DNA of 64,000 nt from Polytrichum commune (lineage: Eukaryota > Streptophyta > Polytrichopsida > Polytrichales > Polytrichaceae): contig OX485803.1 of the NCBI GenBank assembly GCA_950295325.1, positions 76,401,554 to 76,465,553 on the forward strand, given 5' to 3'. Shown in pieces: positions 20,826 through 32,406 of the stretch (its first letter is position 1; the number at the start of each line of letters is the position of its first letter). A program made the translations under genes and the position numbers. The notes under the pieces were generated by a model. That model did no database searches. It was not told the origin of the DNA and saw only the letters and a program-made list of their open reading frames with translations.

Positions 20826-23800
20826 TCAGGGCTTGCGTTCTTGTGTGTCAGGTAGTTGTGGATGAGCGGCAACTTTCGATTGGCAGGTAGGTTGTGATTC
20901 GTGTATCTCTGTCAAGGTGACCATATGTAGACTGCGGCGAAGACGTTCGAACCTGTCACGCGGTAATGCTTTCGTCATAATATCCGCAAGTTGTTGGTCT
21001 GTTGATATATACAAAATGTCGATGTCGCCGCTTTCGAACTTTTCGCGAATGAAGTGATACTGAATGTCGATGTGCTTTGTCCGCTTATGGTATTCTGGAT
21101 TCTTGACAAGCCGTATGGCACTCTGATTATCACCAAATAAAGGTGTTGGACCTGGTTGTGAGAACCCAATGCTTGTGAGTAGTCGGCGTAGCCATACTGC
21201 TTCTTTGGTGGCCATGCAAGCGGCGATGTACTCAGCTTCTGTTGTCGATTGTGCAGTGCATTGTTGCGCTTTGGAACTCCAAGCAATGAGACTGGATCCG
21301 AGTTGGAATACGTACCCTGATCTGGATCGGCGAGAGTCAACATCTCCGCCGTAATCAGCATCACAGAAGCCTTGGAGATATGCAGTTGTTGAGGTACGCG
21401 TATATAAAAGACCAAGATCTGATGTTCCTCTGAGGTAGCGTAGTATCCGTTTCACTGCTGTCCAATGTATTTGTCTGGGGTTTTCGCAAAATTTTGCGGC
21501 ATGATTTACTGCATATGTTATATCTGGGCGTGTAAGTAAAGAGATGAACATTAAACAGCCTATAGCTTCTTTATAAGGAACTGTTAACGGCGTTGTGCTT
21601 TCTGATGGGTCAGGAACAATGGAGAGCGTGACATTTGGGTCTGCTGGAGTGCTGACAGTATAAGATTCGGCCATGCCGAAGCGCTCGAGTGTATGTTGGA
21701 TGTATCGATGTTGATGTAGGAAGGTAAGTCCTGCCTGTCGATTCTGATAGACTTCAAGACCAATATAATAGCCCATGTCTCCTCGGGTGATTTTGAAAAC
21801 CCTGTCCAAATATTGCAATATATCTTCTAGCTTTGCTGCATTGGTTGAGGAAACGATACCATCATCGACAAAAATTCCCAGTATTGTTTCAACCTTGTCT
21901 GGATGTGTGGTGTCTGTACTGTAATATACACAAGGGTCAGCTATGCTGGGTAGGAGATGAAATTGTTGCGCAAATTTGTCGAATGTCTTGTTCCAACGTC
22001 GCGCACTCTGCTTCAAACCATATAGGCTCTTAAGTAGAAGACATACATAAAGAGGCCATAGATCGTCTTGATAACCTTCAGGTTGTTCCATGAATATGAT
22101 GTCGATAAGGTCAGCATTTAAATATGCTGTACAGACATCAAACTGGGCTGTAACCATTCCATGCGCATTACTGATTACAAAAACTGCTCTGACTGCATCG
22201 TACTTTATAACTGGTGCATATGTTTCGGTGAAGTCAATACCAGCAACCTGAGAGAATCCTTTAGCAACGAGACGGGCTTTGAACCGTTCAATCTCGCCAG
22301 AAGGTTTGTACTTGACCTTGTATATCCATTTGCACTTCACAGCTTTCCTGTCTGCAGGTAAGGGTTTCAGAACCCATGTTTTGTTGTTCAATAAAGAGTT
22401 AAACTCTTTATCCATTGCTTCTTTCCATTGCTGAGCATGAGAGGACTGCATGGCTTCCTTGTACGTTTTAGGTTCAATGATCTGTGTTGATGATGAAACA
22501 ATGTATGCAGTGGAACCTGAATTGCTTTTATTGTTGTCATATTTAACCCAATCTCCATAACGAATGGGAGGTTGACGGGTTCTAGGTCTCAAAACAGAAT
22601 CAGCAGGATCTGGCATGTTGTCACTCTCAATGTTGCTGCTCTCAGGAGGATCAGATGCACTGCTTGGTGTCGGGGATGATAAATCGGGAACAGGTAAAGT
22701 GACAAGAATCTCGTGATTATGGTCTGGAACAATCTCTCCCTGAGTATTGTCAATTTCCTCTCCCTGATGATGTGTAACAGTGTCTTCCCGATTATGTTGA
22801 GTAAGCTCTCCCTGAATAAGTGTATTATTGTCTCCCTGAGAATGAGCAGTAGTCACACCTTGTATATTCTGATTTGTCTCTCCCTGATGAAATGCTTCCA
22901 TATTGTTGAATAATGGATATGTAGTATCAGCGTCAGAGTGAGCAGCATCATCTTGATGATCTTGGTGGTCATGAGCATTTGGATTGTCGTGAGGATGAGA
23001 ATTTTCACTTACAAAAGGTAGACTGATACTTTGATTGTCTTGTTGATGCATATGTGGTGCAACTGGTGCTGCTGCGGTTGCTGGGATAACCTGCTGTTGT
23101 GAATAAGGTAATCCTATGATACTCAAATCTGATTCAGTAGAAGAGGATATGTAGTCCTTGGTGATAGTACCAAGTGTTTCATGAATGACTACATCTGTTC
23201 CAATATGGATGCGTTTTGTCTTAGGCTGCCATAATCTGTATGCTCTCCCTTTCTGGTCGTATCCCACAAAAATTAGTTTCCGACTTTTGGGTTCTAACTT
23301 GCTTCTCTGTTTCTTGGGTATGTGCAAGTATGCATCACTACCAAAAACTCTGAAGTAAGACACATCTGGGATCTGTCTGAACATTCGTTCATAAGGAGTA
23401 CGATCCGATCGTTGGGGACTGATGGTGCGATTCCAGATATGAACTGCTGTACTGGCTGCCTCAGCCCACAAACTGAGAGGTAAGTCCTTTGAATGCAGCA
23501 TGCTTCTTGTGGCTTCAACTATTGTTCTGTTGTTGCGTTCAATGTATCCATTCTGCTCTGATGAATATGGTGCTGAAAACTCATGAATAATCCCCTTCTC
23601 TTGTGTATAATCTTCAAATTGTTGACTCTTGAACTCTCCTCCTTGATCTGTTTTAATCTTTTGAATGTCAACATGAAGCTCTTGCTTCATCATTGAATAG
23701 AGCTGTTTGATATAGATGAGAGCTTCTGATTTTGTCTTTAGAAAGAAAATAACCATATAGCCTGTGTTATTGTCTTTGCAAAGCATAAAATAAGATGCAC

Positions 23801-25433
23801 CACCGAAAGAAGTAGTGCTCATAGGTCCACATAGGTCTATGTGGAAATACGTACCGGGTATGGAGTTTCTTTCCTTCTCTGTTAGGGCTGGATATGTAAT
23901 TCTGTGTTGTTTTCCTAGTATACAGCCTTCGCAAAAAAACTTGGTAGTCTTGTTATCTTTGATGGACATACCTTGAACTGCATGTTCTGTTTGGCGTAGA
24001 GCTTGTGTGTTAATGTGACAGAATCTGTGATGCCACATCTCGATAGAATCCTTGTGTATATCTCCCGGCTGGCTGGTTTCCCCTATATGTGGTTCAGGCG
24101 CTTCAGTGGAGACATGGTAAGCATGTGATGTTGCATTGTCTTGAATAATTGCTTTCATTTGAAGTTTGTACAAGCTGCTCCCTGTTCTTATACCTGTAAG
24201 TATAATCTCTCCTTCGCCGTTATCTGCAATCATTTGACAGACATTCTTTCTGTATATGGTAATGATACCACGGTCTGCAGCCCTGCCAATAGAAAATAGA
24301 TTTGTTCGCAGTTCTGGAATGTATAAGACATTATGTAAAATACCATCCAGCCATTGATTGTGAGCTCTTCGTTTTATTCTGATATTGCCTTTGCCTTGCA
24401 CCCACAGGCTCTGCTCATTAGCAATGGCTACTGGCCATGTCCCCTTAGGGATTTCTTGAAAATCAATGAAGGCAGCACGATTGTCGGACATGTGTTCGGT
24501 GGCGCCTGCATCAGCATACCACACCTCATGAGTGTTGTCTTGTGCTAACACTGCTTCTGATATTGAGGTAAACAACATTGACTGTGTAACCAGTGCTATT
24601 GTATCTCTTGTTTCTGTAATCCTTGCTGCACTCTTGCTTGACTCCGGTCTTCGTTGTCCATATTGCCTGTTGTCTTTTCTTGAACACACATTGTCTTGCC
24701 ACCAGTGTCCCAACTCTCCGTAGTTGTGACATCTGGATTTCCTTTTCAATTCCTTAATGCGCTCATTGTTATACTTGCTGTCTGCATCAGTTCGTCTGTG
24801 CTCTTCTCTCCTGTTGCGTATTAACAATGCACTGTCATGCTCTTCATTCTCTCTGTTGTTCAGCATTTTGTTCATTGCTTCTTCTTCGAACACTCGCATA
24901 ATTAAAGTCTTCCTTGTCTTCTGCTCCGCCGGCATGCTCTTCCATGCGGTAAGTACATGACGATACTCACTTGGTAGGCTAGTTATCAATTTACTGATGA
25001 TCTGCTCTTCAGACATCTTCTGGCCAATGTCTTCTAAATTCCGTGCCATCATTTCTATCTTAGCAACATGTGTAGCGATAGAATCTCCTTTGTTGTACTT
25101 ATAATCAACAAATTGCTGAATCAGCATAAACATACTCTCTGCAGAAACCTGTTCATGAATGGACACTAACCGTTCCCACATCTCTGCAGATGTTTTACAG
25201 TTAATTATCGTGCCGAGATGCTCCATATCGACAGCTGTGGTAATGATCCACTTAGCAAGGTTGTCCTTCTTCCTCCAGGCATCCTTGTCTTCAGCATCTT
25301 CACATTTCTCTGTTCCATTAACGATGGTGAAGATATCACGTCCATCGAGCGCGATACGAAGCTGATGCTTCCACAGGTTGAACTGCTTCCCTGTAAACTT
25401 GAAAACAGCTCCTATTCCTCCCTCTTTTTCCAT
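20826..25433 (-). CDS. Ty1/copia Gag-Pol polyprotein, intact
   Basis: 1535 codons in one frame. A UBN2-type gag occupies the N-terminus. A zinc knuckle near residue 233 has Tyr in place of the second Cys (CHNYGELGHWWQDNVC), so it is probably weakened. Protease: DAGAT near residue 307. Integrase: the pre-integrase HHCC (WHHRFCHIN ... CEGCILGKQHR), then Asp in YFHIDLCGP (about 529), Asp in KTDQGGEFK (about 594) and Glu in NGYIERNNR (about 630). RT: KCKWIYKVKYKPSG, GFSQVAGIDFTETYAPV, SLYGLKQSARRW and the catalytic FVDD near residue 1188. RNase H: DADYGGD (about 1363), SSKAQQCTAQSTTEAEYIA and LADIMTKALPRDRF at the end. Order PR-IN-RT-RH defines copia. The polyprotein makes virus-like particles and the integration machinery. 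I see no stop or frameshift. Confidence 0.95.
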   Translation of the reverse strand: MEKEGGIGAVFKFTGKQFNLWKHQLRIALDGRDIFTIVNGTEKCEDAEDKDAWRKKDNLAKWIITTAVDMEHLGTIINCKTSAEMWERLVSIHEQVSAESMFMLIQQFVDYKYNKGDSIATHVAKIEMMARNLEDIGQKMSEEQIISKLITSLPSEYRHVLTAWKSMPAEQKTRKTLIMRVFEEEAMNKMLNNRENEEHDSALLIRNRREEHRRTDADSKYNNERIKELKRKSRCHNYGELGHWWQDNVCSRKDNRQYGQRRPESSKSAARITETRDTIALVTQSMLFTSISEAVLAQDNTHEVWYADAGATEHMSDNRAAFIDFQEIPKGTWPVAIANEQSLWVQGKGNIRIKRRAHNQWLDGILHNVLYIPELRTNLFSIGRAADRGIITIYRKNVCQMIADNGEGEIILTGIRTGSSLYKLQMKAIIQDNATSHAYHVSTEAPEPHIGETSQPGDIHKDSIEMWHHRFCHINTQALRQTEHAVQGMSIKDNKTTKFFCEGCILGKQHRITYPALTEKERNSIPGTYFHIDLCGPMSTTSFGGASYFMLCKDNNTGYMVIFFLKTKSEALIYIKQLYSMMKQELHVDIQKIKTDQGGEFKSQQFEDYTQEKGIIHEFSAPYSSEQNGYIERNNRTIVEATRSMLHSKDLPLSLWAEAASTAVHIWNRTISPQRSDRTPYERMFRQIPDVSYFRVFGSDAYLHIPKKQRSKLEPKSRKLIFVGYDQKGRAYRLWQPKTKRIHIGTDVVIHETLGTITKDYISSSTESDLSIIGLPYSQQQVIPATAAAPVAPHMHQQDNQSISLPFVSENSHPHDNPNAHDHQDHQDDAAHSDADTTYPLFNNMEAFHQGETNQNIQGVTTAHSQGDNNTLIQGELTQHNREDTVTHHQGEEIDNTQGEIVPDHNHEILVTLPVPDLSSPTPSSASDPPESSNIESDNMPDPADSVLRPRTRQPPIRYGDWVKYDNNKSNSGSTAYIVSSSTQIIEPKTYKEAMQSSHAQQWKEAMDKEFNSLLNNKTWVLKPLPADRKAVKCKWIYKVKYKPSGEIERFKARLVAKGFSQVAGIDFTETYAPVIKYDAVRAVFVISNAHGMVTAQFDVCTAYLNADLIDIIFMEQPEGYQDDLWPLYVCLLLKSLYGLKQSARRWNKTFDKFAQQFHLLPSIADPCVYYSTDTTHPDKVETILGIFVDDGIVSSTNAAKLEDILQYLDRVFKITRGDMGYYIGLEVYQNRQAGLTFLHQHRYIQHTLERFGMAESYTVSTPADPNVTLSIVPDPSESTTPLTVPYKEAIGCLMFISLLTRPDITYAVNHAAKFCENPRQIHWTAVKRILRYLRGTSDLGLLYTRTSTTAYLQGFCDADYGGDVDSRRSRSGYVFQLGSSLIAWSSKAQQCTAQSTTEAEYIAACMATKEAVWLRRLLTSIGFSQPGPTPLFGDNQSAIRLVKNPEYHKRTKHIDIQYHFIREKFESGDIDILYISTDQQLADIMTKALPRDRFERLRRSLHMVTLTEIHESQPTCQSKVAAHPQLPDTQERKP

Positions 25434-25509
25434 TATTGCATCTCTCTTTTTGTTGTTTCAAATAAACCTTTGAGTCTTTGCTAATCAATAGCGGTGTGGG
25501 CCCATAACC

Positions 25510-25859
25510 TTTTGACACAATAGGTTTAGCAAACAAATGAACAGACAATAGTAAAAGAGTAATAACAGTTTATTACGAAACAAGAATATACACTTGATTT
25601 CTGTCACTGTAATTAACACTAGAAAACTATCCTGCTTGATCTCTATCTCTCCATGTACAACTGAAACAACTAACTACTAAACAATTGGTTCACCCTTATA
25701 TGTGCAGGTGATGGAAACCTCTAGAAGACACCTATAGAGCTTCCTGAGAGGCAAAGTGACGAAGCTTCTAGAAAATAGTATTTCATATAATAGTAAGTAG
25801 TAAGTTACTATTAGGACTCTACAAGTAAACAACACTTCATTATTTGCATTATACTAATA
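25510..25859 (-). repeat. copia 5' LTR
   Basis: 350 bp, identical by eye to 19484-19833. It should hold the promoter for minus-strand transcription of the element. In element orientation it is followed by GGTTATGGGCCCACACC, the likely primer-binding area, although no standard initiator-tRNA complement is evident. Confidence 0.93.
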
Positions 25860-26909
25860 TCGCCAATGCCACTATCTCAAGCGCCTGGAAATTTCGTGCA
25901 GTGCAACAAGTAACTTAGTGGCGTCCTCTGCTTCTAAGTTTTTTGAAGTCCGCCAGAAATACAAGGTGAGCCAACCAACAATACATCCACAAAAGGATTG
26001 AATGAATACTGGTATGCAAAATCCTCGCTAGAGATTAATTATATCAACATCGATAATCCTCACCAATTTAACTCTCCAAGGACTTAGTTGCCGGCTGAAA
26101 TTGAAGTAGTTGTCGGCCTCCACGCGTGTTTGAGGACATTACGAGCGCCTTATCATCCTTCCTGGTCAACTGGAGGATTATGTTTTGATAGCCAAATTTC
26201 AAAGCGACAATAAACCTTCTGGCATTACTGGCTGCTCACAAGAACTCGTGTTACTTAATCGAAATAAACGACAAACATTATTTGGGGAATCTCAGAGTAG
26301 TACTGGATAGACTGGAAATACTGTGAATAACTTCAATATCCACTCAATAAACCGTTAATCATGGATTTTTCTTCCGAAGGCATGAAGACCAAGCAGTGCC
26401 GGTCGATCGTGTCAGAACACTTTCTAATGTCAAATTCTAGTAATTACGAGATTCCCATCCACGTTTTTTTCGATCTCCTTAAGTGCCGTGTGGCACCTCA
26501 TGCGGGGCGGAATGCATCTAAGGAATTGCAGAAGAGCGGCCTATATAGTTTATCAAGAGTAATATGCATTGCCTTCAATACAATCTGATCTTTGCAGGCT
26601 CACAGACCTTAGCTTATTGTTTCCAGGGCGTAGTAAATAAGCTTGAAGAACATTCCTATATCTAACAAGTTTCCTCAAATAAACATCCGGCCTCTCTCGA
26701 TTATCTTCAAGACAGAGATTCAGTGGATCCTCTGCAGCTTTACTTGAAAGTGAATCCTTGAATGGTCACTTCGATCAGATTCTTCCCGCAGCCTCCAATC
26801 CTTCTGCACTTGATTAATTCTTCCCTACCGTTGTTTCTGCTTTAAAATTTAGCTCTTCTCTTCATTTCCAAGGACGCAGACATTTAATTAAGTGCCACAC
26901 AAGACCACC

Positions 26910-27011
26910 ATGGCTTCACTACAGTTGCTCAAATTACTGTTCCAGTCGCTCGAAGGCCAGAGCTCATCTAAATGGGAGATATTGGAGTACAGCTCCATGA
27001 AGCATCAGTAG
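26910..27011 (+). pseudogene. unit A remnant of the array's small gene
   Basis: accaccATG opens a 33-codon frame (MASLQLLKLL...) that is homologous only in its first ~15 codons to the 119-codon frame of unit B (MPSVQMLKL...). It then joins sequence that lies downstream of the unit B stop (gccagagctcatctaa versus gccagagctgatctaa). A deletion of about 440 bp relative to B explains this. Confidence 0.5.
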
Positions 27012-28052
27012 TTCTTTAGTTAAGCCTTCGTATATATATCTCTGATAAAGTTTTAGGAGGGAGTCAGCGTATATGCTTATTCGCTGGACATCTGAATCAG
27101 TTAGCAAATAAGTAACAAATGTTTCTAAATATGTTACAAACGAGTTTACGTATTATGAGACTCTGAGTTGGACACCTCTGGAGCTCGATCAATGATCGGA
27201 GCTCTGCATGCAGGTTGCTGCTTAATATTGCCTCCGCTTGATATGAAATTCATAATTTTGTGTGACCTGGTTTCTCATGTGTCGATCACTCACAGTTTGT
27301 TGGATTGACACACTGCACGTAAATTTATCTCCACCCATGACATGTAAGCATTTGATAAGTGCTGCCTGTTCATTAAATTTTCAAGTACTGTAAGCATCAC
27401 AATCTTTGGATAACGGAACAGTGTTCAACAGCAGCAATCCTCAATTCTTTGAACTTCCAAACAAGTCCAAATTCCACAATTAGGATCATCTGGTAATCAC
27501 GAATAATATGATTGAGCCCTTAAGAAATATTTTCATATTTGAATTGAGCACGGTACATTATGTTGATGAAGAGAATCGTTCATCAACGGATCTGCAAAGA
27601 GTCTTTGTTTTACCCCTGTCTGGGCTTGCAACCAATGAGTGAACTACGTTTGTTGCGCGCACAAGATTCTTGTGCCATAAACTAAAAGGACCGAACAGCT
27701 TCCATAAACGAATTAACATGTCTTGAAAATTTGGAAGTCTTTCTTGTGACACTACGATTTTAAAAATTGATAACCGTTCTAGTTCAGCCACAACATGATA
27801 ACAGTCGATTCCTATTTATTGTTTAGGGTTTGTCCAGGTCATCACTTTGCTGACTAGAACTTGCCAATTAGGATGTCCATGTAATGAGTTCGCCATCTCA
27901 TTCTTACTTTTCCCACTTGAAAAATGTGTTGAAGTCCTTTTATGTGAGTAATGTGCATCTTGTTGTAGAAGTCTTTCAATAGGTTATGGGCCCTTCTACC
28001 TCCCTTTAGGCTGCGAATTTTTTTATCCATTGTCCACGTCTACTCCATCACT

Positions 28053-29031
28053 ATGGCCGATACCAATCGCGATCTTGGCAGCATCACTTGAATGAAGGGG
28101 TCAAATTTCCACCTATGAAAATTTCAAATGTGTGCCATCTTTCTTGGAAAAGTTTTGATGGGCATTGCTAATGGGTCTGAACCCAAACCCCCTGACAGTG
28201 TTGATGTTGCAGTTAAAGTTGACTAGCGAAGGCGTGACAATCAAGCCATTAGCTTGTTGTGTCATACCATTGACGAAAGCATGCTCAAACATGTTGTGAG
28301 TTGTGTAACGTCTAAACAAATATGGGACAAGCTAAAGCTCATCCACGAGCAAAACGCTTCTGAGACAATCGCTAATTTCTTGGGAAAAATCGAAGTCATC
28401 ATTTCTCAGCTAGCTGCCCGTGGAGACACTACTTTCAACGATGATGCAGTCATCTCCAAAATTTTGTGTTCACTTCCTGACAGCTTTGATAGCCTTCTTC
28501 CTGCGTGGAGAATGCAACCCAGTGCTTCCAAAACTCTTGGGAACCTTACCATCGAGCTTCTTCACACTGAATCTTTACACAAGGTTCGTGCTCATTCCAC
28601 CTCATCAGCTTATCTTGCCTCTGCTAAAGGCAAGAAACCCAACAACTCTTCTGAGTACACTTCGGAGCAACGATCTGCACGCAGGAAGGAGATTAATGAT
28701 CGAAAGAAGCGAACTGTGTGTTGGAGATGCGGTCGCCTTGGACACTGGGGGCCTTGGACACTGGGGACGGGAGTGTGACGCCTCAGAAGAAGATCAACGC
28801 AAGCATCATGAGTCTCAACAACATCCAGACAGAGACTCGTCCCGCCCACCTCGCCCTGGAGGACTCCGGGCATTCATGGCATATGATCCACACGGAGTTT
28901 CGGACACAACATACTGGTACATTGACAGTGGGTGTACTGATCACATGACTGATAATCGGTCATTCTTTTCTACCTACAAAGATATCTCTCACGAACGTCG
29001 CTTTGTGGAAGGCATTGGAGCTAACTGCTAA
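28053..29031 (+). pseudogene. truncated copia gag-protease fragment
   Basis: From ATG 28053 a copia Gag can be followed with several early stops. From 28254 it is open, with the UBN2-like region (KQIWDKLKLIHEQN, SLPDSFDSLLPAW). The zinc knuckle CWRCGRLGHWG is broken by a short direct duplication (ccttggacactgggg twice at about 28737-28770), which shifts the frame. The second frame then gives the end of the knuckle (GHWGREC) and the protease active site WYIDSGCTDHMTDN. Homology ends abruptly at about 29027, where sequence also present at 36975 begins. No LTRs were found. It is inactive, and different from the intact copia element. Confidence 0.8.
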
Positions 29032-30696
29032 CAGATCCTAATGAACGTCTTTCCGGGTTTCTGTGAATCTTTTGTGGTCTTTATGTGACGAAATTACAAG
29101 AGTGATGAATCTAACAAATTACGTAATGATGAATCATTCTGTGAATAAGTGATGATAACTCATAAAATGAAGCAGATCTCTGGTGATCTGATGGAAGGCG
29201 AGCGCGATATGGAAATTGATATACGAAATTGCAGAAAGGATAATGTACAATTGGGCGCTCCCAGAAATTGAAATACAAACGTTAAAAGACCAGGAAGGTG
29301 CCAGTTGAGTTCACATTATTCGTCAACACATGCGTAATTACTAAGCCGGTTTGAATCTTCACTTCTGAGGTCTAGGTCCCAAGGATCCGCTCGATCATCA
29401 GGAACATGGCCCCGACATGGCTCCACCCTGAAATTAGCAAGTTCAGAAATGATTAGCTAAAAACTTAGCCACATTGGAGTTTTTTGGATTTGTGTAGACT
29501 ATCAATACCGTGGTCATGGCAGCTGGTGATCTATAAGAAGTCAAGTCTAATCATGACTGGACATTGTGACCATGCACTCCTCCAGGAACATCGATCACAA
29601 GCTTGTTTATTCCCTGCTGGTGATCCAAACTGGACATTGGCCCTCAATTTCTGTAAATTTCAGTTGCCGGCACGGAGATGGCGGCCAGTGGACACGGGGT
29701 CATTGTCTGTGACAGACATTGCTGGTGAGAAAGTTGAGGGTTGCTTGGACGAAACTTCGTGCGGGGTAGGACGTGTATTATTGGCATAATGAATTCTGAG
29801 AAATCTAGAATTGGATCACGTGATCTATTGAAGGTTTGCCTGAGCCGCACTTCAGTTGGAAACCTCCTTTGAGACAAACAGTCGTGAACAGACAGTTTAT
29901 TTGGTACATCACACCATCCTCCGTAAGAACTTCTTTGGACACATGATTGTTCCCGGGTTACTAATGAAACAGTCAGTGTATTCCTCGGCTGTGTTTGCCC
30001 AGTAGATTTTCTGACCTTAACGAATCCGCATGCAACACTTCAAACTGATGACAGTCTAGCGTCGGCGATGAAGATGTCAGTCTTCTTGTTGTCCTCGTAT
30101 GACTGCATGAATTAGTAGGGAAGTTGACAAACTTTCTGAACGGACAAGAGTTTGTAAATTCCGAAAAAAACCCAAGCGACCGATGTCACTATCAGCTCCA
30201 GCACCTGGAAATTTCCTGCAGTGCAACAAGCTGTTAGTCATGTACTCTGCTTCAAAATTCTCTGTATTCCGCCAGAAGCAGAAGGTGAGCTAAATGTCCA
30301 TAACTAGACGAAAATATCGATTAAATACAGTTGTGCAAACAACTCAAACAGACTAACAGTTATTAAATTCTACCAATGTGACCCTGCAAGGACTTGATTG
30401 CTGGAATTTGAATTAGTGAAGATCGGCCACCGCCCGTTTCCTATGATATTGCGAGCGCCTTATCATCCCTCCTGGTTAACAGTAGGATTGAGTTTCTGAC
30501 AATTTCGGCCGAACTTCAAAGCGATAGTAAACCTTCTGGCTGACTGGCTTCTCAAGAGAAATCGTGTGATTTAGTCGAAATAAAAGTGAAACATGATTTG
30601 GGGAATGTCGGAATACTAGACAAGCCGGAATTGCACGCTTACAGACTTTCAAAATTTCTCCGTATATCATTCAATTATTTTTTGTCCATCTCGAAG

Positions 30697-30704
30697 TATA
30701 TAAG
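30697..30704 (+). promoter_or_regulatory. TATA box of unit B small gene
   Basis: TATATAAG in gtatataagcttgcaca, about 280 bp before the ATG. The equivalent place has TATAAAAG in unit E (40144) but is eroded in A (gtaaataagcttg) and D (catagaagcttg), so the element is homologous across units. Confidence 0.5.
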
Positions 30705-30976
30705 CTTGCACATCATCCTATATCTCACAAACTCAGCTACCGATCATCTATCAAAATTCAAATTACAGCCGATCAGTCTCCCCACACAGCTCCACGACAG
30801 AGATTCAGTGTATGCTCATCAGCTTTACTTGAATTGCATTATAGTCACTTTCATCAGACTCTTCCAACTGCGAACAATCCATCACCACTTGATACTTCTC
30901 TACCGTTGTTTCTGCTTCTAAATTTAGCTCTTCACTTCATTTGCAAGGAAAGAGATAAGTACCACACCAGACCACC

Positions 30977-31336
30977 ATGCCTTCAGTACAGATGCTTAAA
31001 TTGTCGTCTCCAGTCGCTCAACGTGGAGATGGAACCCGCGGCCCTCATCCCTGCATCGCCTCATCCACCACCACCTACCCCAAAAGATCAGATTCAGTGT
31101 CAACTACCAAAAGTGTGATCCAGCAATGGATCACATTCACTGATCAAGTGGCGTATAACTTGGATGAAGCCCCTCCTGGAAACTCTGTGGCCAAGATCGG
31201 CGGAGTTACACAAGAGGCATCTTGCTTTCCGCCACAGTTCTCTTACGGTGACCCAGTGCATAAATGTGACAACCTTTATTGCCCAATCTGTGGACATGGA
31301 AGATCACGAACTCAGCCTGCGCAGCGTCCCGCTTAA
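30977..31336 (+). CDS. 119-aa protein of unknown function, array unit B
   Basis: The start accaccATGC has a good plant context and lies about 280 bp after a TATA box. I do not recognise the protein. Its N-terminal half is Ser/Thr/Pro-rich. Residues 44-75 include a WITFTDQVAYNLDEAPPGN stretch. The C-terminal part has a cysteine group (CFPPQ, then HKCDNLYCPICGHG) that could bind a metal, followed by an Arg-rich end. It has no signal peptide or membrane segment. The start is conserved in unit A, but that copy has lost most of the frame. An intron or continuation downstream cannot be excluded. It could be a lineage-specific small gene or a chance frame in a repeat; the TATA box, ATG context and conserved start argue mildly for a gene. 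Confidence 0.4.
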   Translation: MPSVQMLKLSSPVAQRGDGTRGPHPCIASSTTTYPKRSDSVSTTKSVIQQWITFTDQVAYNLDEAPPGNSVAKIGGVTQEASCFPPQFSYGDPVHKCDNLYCPICGHGRSRTQPAQRPA

Positions 31337-32406
31337 TGTGTTACGTCGAACGTCAAGCCTGTCGAGTACGGATTGGTATTAATTGGTGTGGCTATATTAT
31401 TTTTTTGTGCAGTTCCATGGTAGTATTAATCTGTAGAGAATAGGCGGTTATGCAAGGCCAGAGCTGATCTAAGCGGCGGACATCGAAGTGCAGCTCCATT
31501 CAGCTGATGAGCCTCCGTAAAGATGTGTGCAGAACTCTGGTGAATTTTTAGGAGGGATCGATGTATATGCTTCATGCACATTGAAGCAGATTCAATGTCT
31601 GATGTGATCACTCACAAGTAGTTAAATATGAAATACTGCACGAAATATTATTTCTTGCTATAATATGTATGCAGTTTTGTTAAATACGGCCTGTTCATTA
31701 AATCCTCAAGTAGGATTATCACATTCTTTGTGTAATGGGACAGCAGTCAACAGCTGCAATGCCCGATTCTTACAAGTTTCAAAAGATTTCCAATTCCACA
31801 ATAACCACCATCTGGTGACCACATTTATGATTTTCTTAAGAACACCGTGCATATGTAAACTGATCAGCACGGGTCATTATCTTGATGAATAGAATCGTTC
31901 GTCAACTCTATCAATTCTCTGATCAACCCTGCCTGTTGCCTTGCAACCATTACTGTATACTTTGTTAGTTGCGCGTAATATATATGTGTCTCGTGTTGAC
32001 AACCTGATGGTTTTGACAACAATATGATTCTTGTGCCAAACTTCAGATTCCACAAACGAATCAACAAGTCTCAAAACTTTGGAAGTCTTTCTCTGGATCT
32101 GTTTGAACACAGGTTGCACGGTGGTGCTATGACTCGATTTTGAATGAATATGGAGTGAAGAATATGTCACACTCATGGTAAAGCCATGTTTTCCTGGCTG
32201 GTCCTCATGAGCCATTTACTCGAGAATCATGCCAGGTATGCTGTCACAGGACCTGATTGATCCCTGAAGCTGGTAAAATATTTCTTAGAACCAAGCACTA
32301 CTTTGGCGTTGCTTCCTCGTTGAAAGCATTTTTAAGAATTTAAAGTCCAGCAAATTTTTGGAAGTGTCTTGGAGGTCTGGATGGTCACCTCTGCTTTAGA
32401 AACATG

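Larger units (their letters stand above)
19484..25859 (-). mobile_element. complete Ty1/copia retrotransposon
   Basis: 6376 bp with 350 bp LTRs at 19484-19833 and 25510-25859 that I find identical. It is flanked by a 5 bp direct repeat TCGCC (19479-19483 and 25860-25864), which is a good target-site duplication. One uninterrupted 1535-codon gag-pol frame lies on the minus strand. The leader between the 5' LTR (right side) and the ATG is only 76 nt. In element orientation the purine tract aagtgggag immediately precedes the 3' LTR. LTR ends read TATTAG...TCAAAA rather than the usual TG...CA. The element sits inside array unit A. It appears recent and possibly still autonomous. Confidence 0.95.
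17965..27825 (+). repeat. array unit A (interrupted by the copia element)
   Basis: First unit of a head-to-tail array. Landmarks shared with other units: attgagtcgccaacg (18043), attagcaag with a following catcacaagctt block (18640-18810), gatgaagatgtcagtc (19365), cctggaaatttc (25885), gcgccttatcatcc (26145), and accaccATG (start at 26910). The copia element lies between the fourth and fifth landmarks. Here the unit's small frame is only 33 codons: relative to unit B, about 440 bp are missing just after the start. Confidence 0.75.
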
